Shown here: piece after piece, positions 48,947-57,019 of the stretch
Layout of the letters: the number at the start of each line of letters is the position of its first letter
How positions within the stretch are numbered: position 1 is the first letter of the stretch
From: Streptomyces sp. CB03234
GTDB lineage: Bacteria; Actinomycetota; Actinomycetes; Streptomycetales; Streptomycetaceae
DNA length: 64,000 nt
Reading direction: 5' to 3'
Assembly (NCBI RefSeq): GCF_001905885.1
Contig: NZ_LIYH01000004.1
Location: 800,115-864,114, forward strand
Translations under genes and position numbers: made by a program
The notes under the pieces: generated by a model
Told to the model about the DNA's origin: nothing
Database searches by the model: none
The model's input: the letters and a program-made list of their open reading frames with translations, nothing else

Positions 48947-49351
48947 ATGTCCCAGAAGCCCTCCGTCCTGTTCGTCTGCGTCCACAACGCCGGCCGCTCG
49001 CAGATGGCCGCCGCGTGGCTGACCCACCTGGCCGGGGACCGCGTCGAGGTCCGTTCGGCGGGCTCCGCACCGGCCGACCAGGTGAACCCGGCGGCGGTCG
49101 AGGCGATGCGGGAGGTCGGCATCGACATGTCCGCCGAGACCCCGAAGATCCTCACCGTGGACGCGGTCAAGGCGTCGGACGTCTGCATCACCATGGGCTG
49201 CGGCGACACGTGCCCGATCTTCCCCGGCAAGCGGTACCTGGACTGGGAGCTGGAGGACCCGGCGGGCCAGGGTGTGGAGGCCGTACGCCCCATCCGCGAC
49301 GAGATCAAGAAGCTCGTCGAGGGCCTGATCGCGGAGATCGCCCCGCGGTAG
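48947..49351 (+). CDS. arsC: Arsenate reductase, low-molecular-weight phosphatase type
   Basis: 134 residues from ATG 48947 with GAGAGA upstream. The P-loop VCVHNAGRSQMAAAW gives C11-x5-R17, and Cys85/Cys89 (ITMGCGDTCP) are the resolving cysteines of the thioredoxin-type ArsC class. The enzyme reduces arsenate to arsenite, which Acr3 exports. The C-terminal helix RPIRDEIKKLVEGLI is typical. It is divergent from the arsR-acr3 operon. The sequence looks intact. Confidence 0.95.
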   Translation: MSQKPSVLFVCVHNAGRSQMAAAWLTHLAGDRVEVRSAGSAPADQVNPAAVEAMREVGIDMSAETPKILTVDAVKASDVCITMGCGDTCPIFPGKRYLDWELEDPAGQGVEAVRPIRDEIKKLVEGLIAEIAPR

Positions 49352-49429
49352 GACGCGTGGCCTCGTCGTTTGTGCCGGTCAGTCGTGTGTTACCCGTCTC
49401 GGCGACGCCGAGGCCCCGGCGGCCTGCGG

Positions 49430-49687
49430 CTGTCGAACTCACGAAGTGCGTCCGCATCGACGCCGACTGCGCGGACATCTGCGACGCCACCGCCGCCGCC
49501 CCGTCCCGCCACACCGGATACGCCGCCAACATCCCCCGGCGAGCTCACCGCGTGCGCGACGGCCCGCACGGCGGGCGCCGAGGAGTGCGAGCGCCACGCC
49601 GGCATGCGCGAACGCTGCCGCGTCCTCGCCGAGGCCTGCCGCCGGTGCGGGGCCGCTCGCAACGCCCTCCGGTCTCGGGACTGGTAA
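49430..49687 (+). pseudogene. Frameshifted four-helix-bundle copper-binding protein (DUF326)
   Basis: The first half reads in one frame VELTKCVRIDADCADICDATA and SRHTGYAANIPR, the second half in another frame GELTACATARTAGAEECERHAGM and RVLAEACRRCGAARNAL. Together they match the Cys-rich copper-binding four-helix-bundle family (C-x-x-x-C...C-x-x-C-x-x-x-C-x-x-H). The frame changes near 49530-49540, where TRAELTACATA is expected. No good start codon or ribosome-binding site is present, so the N-terminal helix is also lost. Confidence 0.6.
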
Positions 49688-49837
49688 GCCCGCAGAGCCC
49701 GTGTACCGCCCTTCGACTGCGCCTCATTGCGGCTGGATTTGCCGGGATACGGCAGCCGGCGCCTCTCGTCCGCTGCCGTCCGACCTCGTTGTATGCCGCT
49801 TTTGGGCCGATGAATGATGGGGCGCAGGAGGTGGGCG

Positions 49838-50620
49838 ATGACAGCACATGCATGGGTGACGGCACGCAACACGCGCGAGGTGCCGGACGGGAACGGTGCC
49901 GGACGGCGGTCGCTGGGCCGAGCGCGGTTCATGGGTGTGCTGCTGATCCTGCTGTCCCTGACATCGGCGGCAGCCTCCTACGCGGTGTTCAGCTGGTGGC
50001 TGCCCTCCGATCAGAGCCGCTACCAGGACTACCGGGCGGCCGAGCCGTGCTCCGCCCGAGCTACCGAGAAGGAGCAGACGGACTGCCTGAGCACCTGGAG
50101 CCTCACCGTGGAGAAGACGGTGAACAAGACCGGCGGGAAGGCCTCCTCCTACGAGGCGACCCTGACGGACCGGGACTCCTGGCGGGGAACGGTGTCCTTC
50201 GGCGACCCGGGGCCACTCCTGGAGCGGCTCAAGTCCGGCGACCAGGTCACGGCCACCATCTGGCGGCGTGACATCGTGGTGCTCCGCCAGGACGGCGTAT
50301 CGCAGAACACCTCCGAGGCGCCCCGTGACGAGGTCCAGATGAACGCCGCTGTCGGCATGATCGCCGCTCTCGTCGCGGCGCAACTCTTCGTATTCGGCGC
50401 GGTACGCCTGGTCCGGCCACGTGATCATGAGCCCTTTGCCTGGAAACCGTACGGCCGGCGGCTGCTCATCACCATCGTCGCGGTCTGTTTCGCGGTGGGC
50501 CTGTCGGCGGTGTGGATCGGCATCCCGTGGTGGAGCGTGCCCGCCGTCTCCGTGCCCATCGTGGTGTGCACGGCCGTCGTAACGCATCACCGCTTGCGTC
50601 GCACGACAACTTCGCCGTAG
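49838..50620 (+). CDS. Membrane protein, 260 aa
   Basis: Start ATG 49838 behind CAGGAGG; an upstream ATG at 49814 lacks such a site. Four probable membrane segments: FMGVLLILLSLTSAAASYAVFS near residue 40, then after a 130-residue extracytoplasmic domain with two Cys (AAEPCSARATEKEQTDCL), VGMIAALVAAQLFVFGAV, RLLITIVAVCFAVGLSAVWI and WWSVPAVSVPIVVCTAVV. The soluble domain contains SYEATLTDRDSWRGTVSFGD and may form a beta sheet. Similar unnamed proteins are common in Streptomyces. Function unknown. Confidence 0.7.
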   Translation: MTAHAWVTARNTREVPDGNGAGRRSLGRARFMGVLLILLSLTSAAASYAVFSWWLPSDQSRYQDYRAAEPCSARATEKEQTDCLSTWSLTVEKTVNKTGGKASSYEATLTDRDSWRGTVSFGDPGPLLERLKSGDQVTATIWRRDIVVLRQDGVSQNTSEAPRDEVQMNAAVGMIAALVAAQLFVFGAVRLVRPRDHEPFAWKPYGRRLLITIVAVCFAVGLSAVWIGIPWWSVPAVSVPIVVCTAVVTHHRLRRTTTSP

Positions 50621-51237
50621 GCAGGACCGAGCTGTCGCCGGTACGGTCCCGGACATCGGAACAGTTGGTGCCACGGGACGTTCCGGTGAATTCCTGGCGC
50701 AGGACACTCACTCCGGACATCGGTACAGCGGTTGGCGCTGAGAACGCTCATGGTCAGGGCGGAGGCCGCTGACCCGGTTCTCGTACTCACGGCAGGCCTT
50801 GCGCTGAGCTGGGACTGCCGGGACGCCGTGGCCGCCGTCGAGCGGCTGGTAGTGGGCGAGGACCGGCGGTGCACGACGGGGACGGCGCTGACGCGCAGGG
50901 TGTAGCACTGGCCCGCGCCGTCTCGGCCTCGGCGAGGACGAGATCCTGCCGGGCGGTCGACTGCTGGTCGGTCGACACTCGCTTGTGGACGAGATCGGCC
51001 ACGCTCTCCCCCCGCTTCTGCCGACGCATCGGACCTTCGGTGTCATCCGACCCTGTCGTCAGCCGTCATCGGATCTCATTGGATCCGAGTCGCCGTCAGG
51101 CCCCTGGAATCTGTCGTCATTCGATCGTTCGACGACAGGAGGCCGACGTGTCCGGGTGATGTAGCCAGGACAGACTGCTGTCTGCCATCGGTGAACACCA
51201 CCCCGAGCGGGCGCAGCGGTCATTACCGTCCAGTCGC
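50621..51237. other. 617-bp degenerate region with a resolvase remnant
   Basis: No intact gene. The minus-strand remnant at 50925-51029 resembles a resolvase N-terminus. The rest has only short, unsupported frames. Confidence 0.5.
50925..51029 (-). pseudogene. Fragment of a serine recombinase/resolvase N-terminus
   Basis: On the minus strand ADLVHKRVSTDQQSTARQD and LVLAEA follow a weak start. ARVST-DQ with the active Ser is the hallmark of resolvase/invertase recombinases (R-V-S-T-D-x-Q). After LVLAEA the match stops, and the catalytic core and HTH are missing. Confidence 0.5.
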
Positions 51238-51963
51238 ATGACGACGGTCACAACCCGTACGGTCGAATACCCGGCCGACAACCTGATGATGATCGGATAC
51301 CTCGCGCTCCCGGCCGGTGCCGGGCGCCGACCCGCAGTCCTGATCGGACCCGAGGGGATGGGGCTCAGCGATGTCGAGCGCCGGCGGGCCGAGGCTCTGG
51401 CCGAGCTGGGGTACGTGGCGCTGGCCTTCGACCTCCACGGCGGACGCTATTTGGAAGACCCGGAGGAAATGCTGGCCCGTTGCATGCCGCTGCTCGCCGA
51501 TCCCGACCGCATGCGAGGAATCGGTCACGCCGCGCTCGGCGTGCTGCGTGCCGAATCACGGGTCGACCCCGACCGGATCGCCGCCGTCGGCTACGGCACC
51601 GGGGGCGCAGTCGCACTGGAACTCGGTCGCGATGGCGTCGACCTGCGCGCGATTGGGACAGTCAACGCACTGACCACGGGCCGACCGGGCGAGGCGGCAC
51701 GCATTCGCTGCCCGGTATGGGCCGGGGTCGGGTCGGAAGACCCGATCATGCCGCCCGCGCAACGGGAGGCGTTCGCCGCGGAGATGCAGGCCGCGGGCGT
51801 CGACTGGCGCCTCGTGGTCTACGGAGGAGCCCTTCACGCCTTCCACCACCCACCGGTCGACCACACCGTGCCTCCCGGCGTCGGCTACCACCCACGGCAC
51901 GCACAGCGAGCCTGGCGTGACATCGTCGCCCTGCTCGCCGAGTGCCTGCCCGTCACGGATTGA
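51238..51963 (+). CDS. Dienelactone hydrolase-family protein with altered nucleophile
   Basis: 241 residues from ATG 51238. Fold marks are present: RRPAVLIGPEGMGLSDVERR, ALAFDLHGGRYLEDPEEM, AAVGYGTGGAVALELGRD, VWAGVGSEDPIMPP and VYGGALHAFHHP. The elbow normally reads G-Y-C-x-G-G; here it is G-Y-G-T-G-G (position 120), so the Cys nucleophile is Gly, while Asp and His are retained. The protein may have lost hydrolase activity or use a different mechanism. It sits between two transposon remnants. Comparable sequences may exist in other actinobacteria. Confidence 0.8.
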   Translation: MTTVTTRTVEYPADNLMMIGYLALPAGAGRRPAVLIGPEGMGLSDVERRRAEALAELGYVALAFDLHGGRYLEDPEEMLARCMPLLADPDRMRGIGHAALGVLRAESRVDPDRIAAVGYGTGGAVALELGRDGVDLRAIGTVNALTTGRPGEAARIRCPVWAGVGSEDPIMPPAQREAFAAEMQAAGVDWRLVVYGGALHAFHHPPVDHTVPPGVGYHPRHAQRAWRDIVALLAECLPVTD

Positions 51964-52372
51964 TTCGATCGGCTCGTGATACTCACTCCTGCCCGCCGTC
52001 GTCGTCTGCGTCCAGTTCTGGGCGCCGGCGGCCGGGGTGGAGGCGGTGAAGCTGTAGCGGCCGAGCAGGTTCAGGTTGCGGTGCTTGGGCGGCGACAGGC
52101 GGGCGATGTCCTCGTCTCGGATCTCGTGGCCTTCGGCGTGCAGCTGGGCGACGGCGGCGTCGATGTACTTCGTGGTCCGCAGACACCTACCGGCGGCAGA
52201 TGAACCGGCAGCTCACCGTGCAGGAGTCCCGCCACAAGCCGGCCCGGGACGTGTGCCACGGCGACCGGGTCGACCAGGGGCCTCGCGACCGCCGCCTGTG
52301 GGACAGTGAGACATTCACGCCATGTTGGCGCCCGGCGGCGGGACCGACCGGACGAGCCGTTAGGATCACGGC
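51964..52372. other. 409-bp region with a Tn3 transposase remnant
   Basis: Contains the minus-strand Tn3 C-terminal fragment (52000-52185). The remaining part up to the DUF6153-like gene has no supported gene. Confidence 0.55.
52000..52185 (-). pseudogene. C-terminal fragment of a Tn3-family transposase
   Basis: Minus-strand frame reads TTKYIDAAVAQLHAEGHEI, RDEDIARLSPPKHRNLN and LLGRYSFTAS. DED-x-ARLSP-x-x-x-x-x-N-LGRY-x-F is the conserved C-terminus of Tn3-family transposases. No catalytic core is attached and no inverted repeats were found. Confidence 0.65.
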
Positions 52373-52789
52373 ATGGTCACGGCCCGGTCGTCCTCCCGCA
52401 TGCCGCGCGCCCGCTCTTCGGCGCGCATGCTGTGGGTGGCGCTCACGCTGTTCGCCTTCGTCTACGCGCACGGCGCGAGCGCCGAAGGCACCGCCGCCCA
52501 CCTCGACCTGACGGCGACCGTGACTGCAGCGGCGTCCCTTCATGACCACACGGACGAGGAACCACCGGCCGATCACCACCAGGGCGATCACGGCCCGTCC
52601 CATGCGGCCCAGGAGTGCGTGCCCGGACAGCCCCAGCAGACACCTGCCCTGGACGCGCCGGGTGCCTGTGCCGTCTCGGGCGCGGGTGCTCCCGCAGCGC
52701 CGCGCACCGCTCTCGTCTCCTACGGTGACGTGGCGTCGGCCAAGCACCTGCCGAGCAGGTCGATGAGAGCCACAGTTCTGCAGATCTAG
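52373..52789 (+). CDS. DUF6153-like small exported protein
   Basis: 138 residues from ATG 52373. The sequence has one hydrophobic segment (MLWVALTLFAFVYAHGASA), a His/Asp-rich stretch (LHDHTDEEPPADHHQGDHG) and two Cys (QECVPGQPQ and GACAVSG), ending in a MRATVLQI tail like the LLRI end of DUF6153 proteins. A TAGGAT at 52361-52366 could serve as a -10 element, leaving a very short leader. The His/Cys content suggests metal contact, and the neighbouring copper-protein remnant makes that plausible, but function is unknown. Confidence 0.6.
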   Translation: MVTARSSSRMPRARSSARMLWVALTLFAFVYAHGASAEGTAAHLDLTATVTAAASLHDHTDEEPPADHHQGDHGPSHAAQECVPGQPQQTPALDAPGACAVSGAGAPAAPRTALVSYGDVASAKHLPSRSMRATVLQI

Positions 52790-53168
52790 GATCCGGCGAC
52801 GCCTCGCCGGCCGTCGACGCCCTCACGACTCCAAGACAGCCCCAGCGGCTGTGGGCGCGATGCGACCGGCCGTCGCCGCGCCAGCCTGCCCGAGCGCGCA
52901 TCCACGCGCCTCGGCGGCCGCCCTTCCCGCGGCGTTGCCTGACACTGCCCGCCCCGCCCGCCGTTGTGCCACGCCCTGCGGCGCACGACGGCCGCCCGCG
53001 GAGCAACGGTGCTCCCGCTCGCCTGCGCTGTACCGGCTGCTCGACCTGCTCCTCCACGGACGTAGGCCGAGCCCGTAGAACCGCGGTACGCGGCGGCTGC
53101 CGCCCACGGGCGGCGCGCGAGAGATCAGCACACGAACGCGCCATTCACCCACCACGAGAGCGAATCAG
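52790..53168. other. 379-bp stretch without a supported gene
   Basis: High-GC, no recognisable remnant. It probably contains the promoter of the cysteine-synthase-like gene, with GAGAG close to the ATG at 53169. Confidence 0.5.
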
Positions 53169-54308
53169 ATGCACTCTGCGAACACCACCTCCCACACGAA
53201 GCCCGGCCACACCGCTCTGTCCGTCCTCGTCGGCAACACCCCGGTCCTGTACGTCGGCGAGCCCTTCGCCCCGGAAGGGCGCGGCTTCTGGGCGAAGCTG
53301 GAGGGCTTCAACCCCGGCGGCATCAAGGACCGCCCCGGCCTGTACATGGTCGAACGCGCCCGCGCACGTGGCGATCTGGCGCCCGGGGCCCGGATCGTCG
53401 AGTCCACCAGCGGCACTCTCGGCCTCGGCCTGGCCCTGGCCGGCATGGTGTACGGCCACCCGGTCACCCTGGTCACCGACCCGGGCCTGGAGACGTCGAT
53501 GACCCGGCTGCTCACCGCGTACGGCGCCCAGGTCAACACCGTCTCCGAACCGCACCCCACCGGCGGCTGGCAGCAGGCCCGCCGGGACCGCGTCACCCAG
53601 CTGATGCGGCAACACCCCGGCTCATGGTGCCCGGACCAGTACAACAACCCCGACAACACCACCGCGTACACCCCGCTCGCCCTGGAACTCGCCACCGAAC
53701 TCGGCCACATCGACGTGCTGGTGTGCAGCGTCGGCACCGGCGGGCACTCGGCCGGTGTGTCCCGCGTCCTGAAGCAGCTCTACCCCGGCCTGACCCTCGT
53801 GGGCGTGGACACCGTCGGCTCCACCATCTTCGGCCAGCCCGCCCGGCCGCGGCTGATGCGCGGACTCGGGTCCAGCATCTACCCCCGTAACGTCGCCTAC
53901 GACAGCTTCTCCGAAGTCCACTGGGTGGCCCCCGCCGAAGCGGTGTGGGCCTGCCGTCGGCTCGCCGCCTCGCACTACGCCACCGGCGGATGGAGCGTCG
54001 GCGCGGTCGCTCTGGTCGCCGGCTGGCTCGCCCGTACGCTGCCCGAGGACACGCGGATCGCGGCGATCTTCCCCGACGGGCCACAACGCTATCTCGGCAC
54101 GGTGTACGACGACGACTACTGCGCCGCCCACGGCCTGCTCGACCGCCCGCCCGCGTCCGAACCGGAGGTGATCGGCCGCCTGGACGAGAAGGAAGTCACC
54201 CGCTGGTCCCGGTGCGAGCGGGTGGTCGACCCGCTCACCCTCACCCGGAACGCACGGGAGGACGCACGGGAGGACGCCCGGGAGGACGCCCGGGAGGACG
54301 ACCGGTGA
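53169..54308 (+). CDS. Cysteine-synthase-like PLP enzyme (fold type II) with acidic repeat tail
   Basis: 379 residues from ATG 53169. PLP-enzyme marks are NPGGIKDRPGLYM with Lys53 as the Schiff base, VESTSGTLGLGLALAGMVYGH as the substrate-binding Thr-Ser-Gly loop, and VCSVGTGGHSAGVSRVL as the phosphate-binding Gly loop. In OASS enzymes the loop reads GNTGxx; STSGT here indicates a relative such as a cystathionine or diaminopropionate synthase-like enzyme. The C-terminus ends in four REDA/REDD repeats encoded by 12-bp DNA repeats. The MFS gene starts at its stop (GTGA overlap), so the product is probably exported. Confidence 0.82.
   Translation: MHSANTTSHTKPGHTALSVLVGNTPVLYVGEPFAPEGRGFWAKLEGFNPGGIKDRPGLYMVERARARGDLAPGARIVESTSGTLGLGLALAGMVYGHPVTLVTDPGLETSMTRLLTAYGAQVNTVSEPHPTGGWQQARRDRVTQLMRQHPGSWCPDQYNNPDNTTAYTPLALELATELGHIDVLVCSVGTGGHSAGVSRVLKQLYPGLTLVGVDTVGSTIFGQPARPRLMRGLGSSIYPRNVAYDSFSEVHWVAPAEAVWACRRLAASHYATGGWSVGAVALVAGWLARTLPEDTRIAAIFPDGPQRYLGTVYDDDYCAAHGLLDRPPASEPEVIGRLDEKEVTRWSRCERVVDPLTLTRNAREDAREDAREDAREDDR
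54253..54302 (+). repeat. Four 12-bp tandem repeats encoding AREDA units
   Basis: Units of CGGGAGGACGCA/C type repeat four times at the 3' end of the cysteine-synthase-like gene, giving an acidic-basic tail just before its stop codon. Confidence 0.8.
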
Positions 54309-55609
54309 AGCAGCGCACCCTCGCACAACTCCGCGGCTACGAGCGCGGCGTCCAGCTGCTGATGGTCAATCAGTTCACCATCAACCTCGGCTTCTACATG
54401 CTGATGCCGTACCTCGCCACGCACCTCGCCGGTCCGCTCGGCCTCGCCGGATGGCTGGTCGGACTGATCCTCGGAGTACGCAACTTCAGCCAGCAGGGCA
54501 TGTTCCTGGTCGGCGGTACACTCGCCGACCGGCTCGGCTACAAGCCGATGATCATCGCCGGGCTGGTGTTGCGCACCGTGGGCTTCGCGACCCTCGGACT
54601 TGTCGACTCCGTGCCCGCGCTGATCGCCGCCTCGGCCGCGACGGGCCTGGCCGGAGCCCTGTTCAACCCGGCGAGCCGCGCCTACCTCGCCGCTGACGCG
54701 GGGGAGCGCCGGGTGGAGGCCTTCGCCCTCTTCAACGTCTTCTACCAGGCCGGAATCCTCCTCGGCCCACTGGTCGGCATGGTGCTGACCGGCGTCGGCT
54801 TCCGCGTCACATGCCTGACCGCCGCGGGGATATTCGCGGTGCTGAGCGTCGTGCAGATCCGGGCGCTCCCCGCGCGCCGGGGCGGGGGACGGCAGGGAAG
54901 TGTCCTGTCGCAGTGGCGGAGCGTCCTGGCCAACCGGCCCTTCCTGCTGTTCTCGCTCGCCATGACCGGCTCGTACGTGATGTCGTTCCAGGTCTACCTC
55001 GCGCTGCCGCTGGAGGTACGACGCCTCGGCGGCGAGGGTGACTTCGCCACGGCGGCGGTGGCGGTGCTGTTCGCCGTGTCCGGTCTGAGCACCATCTTCG
55101 GCCAGACCAGGGTGACCGCCTGGTGCAAGGCCCGCATGGCCCCGGGCCGTGCGATCACCTGGGGCCTGCTGGTGATGGGGGTGGCCTTCGTGCCCCTCCT
55201 GTCCGCTGCGGCCATGCCCGTACCCGACGGCGGGGCCGGGCTGTGGCTCCTCGCCGCCGTGCCGCCCGCGCTGTCGGCCGTGCTCCTGGCCCTTGGCACG
55301 ATGATCGCCTACCCGTTCGAGATGGACACCATTGTCCGTCTCTCCGGAGACCGCCTCGTCGCCACGCACTACGGCCTCTACAACACCATCTGCGGCATCG
55401 GCATCACCCTCGGCAACCTGCTGACCGGCGCCGCTCTCGACGCCGCCCGCGCGGCCGGCCTGTCCGCACTGCCCTGGACCGCTCTCGCCCTCCTGGGGCT
55501 CGCCTGTGCCGCCGCGCTGTACGGCCTCGACCGCACGGGCCGACTCGCCCCGCCGGCGCCGATTGCCGAGGCCGACCAGGACCCTGCGTCGGAACGTGCC
55601 ACAGCCTGA
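54305..55609 (+). CDS. MFS transporter, MdtH-like, coupled to the PLP enzyme
   Basis: 434 residues from GTG 54305, four-base overlap with the PLP gene. Twelve probable membrane segments. MFS loop motif A is GGTLADRLGYKPMIIAGLVLR and the motif in helix 5 region is NPASRAYLAADAGERRVEAF, like the MdtH/YitG drug-efflux group (the sequence NFSQQGMFLVGG is similar). It is translationally coupled to the PLP enzyme, so it likely exports that enzyme's amino-acid-type product or its toxic intermediate. Confidence 0.88.
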   Translation: MKQRTLAQLRGYERGVQLLMVNQFTINLGFYMLMPYLATHLAGPLGLAGWLVGLILGVRNFSQQGMFLVGGTLADRLGYKPMIIAGLVLRTVGFATLGLVDSVPALIAASAATGLAGALFNPASRAYLAADAGERRVEAFALFNVFYQAGILLGPLVGMVLTGVGFRVTCLTAAGIFAVLSVVQIRALPARRGGGRQGSVLSQWRSVLANRPFLLFSLAMTGSYVMSFQVYLALPLEVRRLGGEGDFATAAVAVLFAVSGLSTIFGQTRVTAWCKARMAPGRAITWGLLVMGVAFVPLLSAAAMPVPDGGAGLWLLAAVPPALSAVLLALGTMIAYPFEMDTIVRLSGDRLVATHYGLYNTICGIGITLGNLLTGAALDAARAAGLSALPWTALALLGLACAAALYGLDRTGRLAPPAPIAEADQDPASERATA

Positions 55610-55844
55610 ACCGACGGGAACTCCCGCCCCGCTCCCGGGGACCGACCCGATCGCCCCGGCGTGCCTCTGGGGCCCGGCGGTACCACTGCGCCGACGCCTT
55701 CGAGCTCCTCCTGCCCCGGACCGGACCCGCATTCGCCCGAGACGTGGATCCGTCCGGACCGAGCGCCATCCGCGAAAGTGGGCGGACCGGGTCGGCGATG
55801 TCCGGCTCACCGAAGCCTCCCGCGCGACCTCGGCACCCGCCCGC

Positions 55845-56114
55845 TCACGGGCTGTCGCCGGCCCAGTCCCAGTGGCGGGGATCGGTCGTACGGCGCCGGT
55901 AATGGGTACGCCCACCGGCGCCGTACCGCCCTATCTCCGTGGGCAGCCGGGCTTCTTCGGCGAGCTCGGGCACGCTCCAGCCGGTGATGTCGAGGAGCAG
56001 CCCGTCGAGAGGCCCGCCCACCAGTTCGCCGTAGACCCGGCCGGGGCGTGGTCCGGGGTCGGGGTCGTCGTGGTCGGCGCCATAGACGCGACGCCGGAGG
56101 ATCCTGTCGTCCAT
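55845..56114 (-). CDS. Hypothetical protein, 89 aa
   Basis: From ATG 56112-56114. The sequence GRVYGELVGGPLDGLLLDITGW followed by LPTEIGRYGAGGRTHYRRR and HWDWAGDSP is a conserved Streptomyces pattern without known function. TTGTCAGTG lies 22 bases upstream of the ATG (56136-56144, minus strand), but the expected -10 TAnnnT is not seen at the right distance, so a PafBC link is weaker than for the neighbouring MmcQ gene. No clear ribosome-binding site. Confidence 0.7.
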   Translation of the reverse strand: MDDRILRRRVYGADHDDPDPGPRPGRVYGELVGGPLDGLLLDITGWSVPELAEEARLPTEIGRYGAGGRTHYRRRTTDPRHWDWAGDSP

Positions 56115-56135
56115 ACCGATCAGCTTCACATCCGC

Positions 56136-56144
56136 CACTGACAA
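56136..56144 (-). promoter_or_regulatory. TTGTCAGTG element without a matching -10
   Basis: The -35-like part of the PafBC motif occurs exactly, but the base set 8 positions downstream is GAAGCT, not TAnnnT. Confidence 0.3.
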
Positions 56145-56231
56145 CGGGACCGGCAGCCCTGGTCGGCATACGTCAGCCCGCGGGTCCGTCCGGCGGATCA
56201 GCCGCATTGCTCCAGCGGTCCGAGGGCGACG

Positions 56232-56597
56232 TCACTCGCTCGTCGCCGCCCCCGGCCGCAGGCAGGGGTGCTGCTCGGTGAGCCGATCCGGTGCCGCTTG
56301 TCTCCAGGAGTCGACGAGGATGTCGCGTAGTTCGTCCACGTCCTCCAGCGCGGCCAACCGCACCCGTACCCATGCCGAAGCCGCCTCGTGCGGCGGTACC
56401 CAGAACTTCTCCGGCTCGGCGGCGATCAGTTCCGAGCGCTCGTGTTTCGGGCAGCGTACGGCGAACGATGTCTGGTCGTCGGGGATCGTGACGTACATCT
56501 TCCCGGCCACGCGGAAGGTCGGGATACTCCATGCCTCCTTCTCCACCGTCTCGGGAAAGGACAGGGCGATACGGCGAACGTCATCGGCATCGATCAT
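56232..56597 (-). CDS. MmcQ/YjbR-family protein, probably leaderless
   Basis: 121 residues from ATG 56595-56597 (or GTG 56601-56603). MmcQ/YjbR marks are DDVRRIALSFPETVEKEAW, TFRVAGKMYVTIPDDQTSFAV, FWVPPHEAASAWVRVRL and VDELRDILVDSWRQAAP. The family has a double-wing DNA-binding-like fold; MmcQ is named from a mitomycin resistance context. The PafBC-type motif at 56605-56627 has its -10 ending just two bases before the GTG and eight before the ATG, so the transcript is likely leaderless and DNA-damage inducible. Confidence 0.85.
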   Translation of the reverse strand: MIDADDVRRIALSFPETVEKEAWSIPTFRVAGKMYVTIPDDQTSFAVRCPKHERSELIAAEPEKFWVPPHEAASAWVRVRLAALEDVDELRDILVDSWRQAAPDRLTEQHPCLRPGAATSE

Positions 56598-57019
56598 GGT
56601 CACCACGGTAGCCAGCGGCACTGACACCCTGCCCCCACGTGTTCGGGGCATCCCGTCGCACGCGCAAAACACGGCCGGGATGCCTGGTGCGCCCGGTCGA
56701 CAGCGGGGCGCGCGCATGGCGCCACCGAGCTGGACGACCGGCCACCGTGCGTCCGCGGCACCTACGGCCGTTCGCTCCGAGGCCCTGGCCCCGAGCACCT
56801 CAGAACGCAGCAGGTCGCGAAGCTGGTCGCCATAGCGTTGGGGCACCGAGACCGTCTCGAAGTCCGCTTCGCGGTCCCGCGTCCACGGCGGCCCCTCCCG
56901 CGTGAGCCGATGTGTCAGCAGCCCGTCGGCGGCATGATCCGCCGGACAAGCCCCAGGGCGCTTGGTATGGTCATCGGCTAGGAACTGATGATCGATTTCG
57001 CATGCGTCAGGGGGGCGTA
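56598..57019. other. 422-bp region with the MmcQ promoter, no other supported gene
   Basis: The PafBC-type motif is at its left end. A minus-strand frame reaching 56846 (PQRYGDQLRDLLRSEVLGAR) is open but unrecognised and without a ribosome-binding site. The right end is the leader of the MFS gene. Confidence 0.5.
56605..56627 (-). promoter_or_regulatory. PafBC-type promoter of the MmcQ/YjbR gene
   Basis: Minus strand: GTGTCAGTG (56627-56619), 8 bases, TACCGT (56610-56605). It matches TTGTCRGTG-N8-TAnnnT with one mismatch at the first base. Confidence 0.65.

Noticed and set aside
56230..56846. Longer start for the MmcQ gene at 56846
   Set aside because: The added 83 codons cross the PafBC-type promoter and have no ribosome-binding site or family match.
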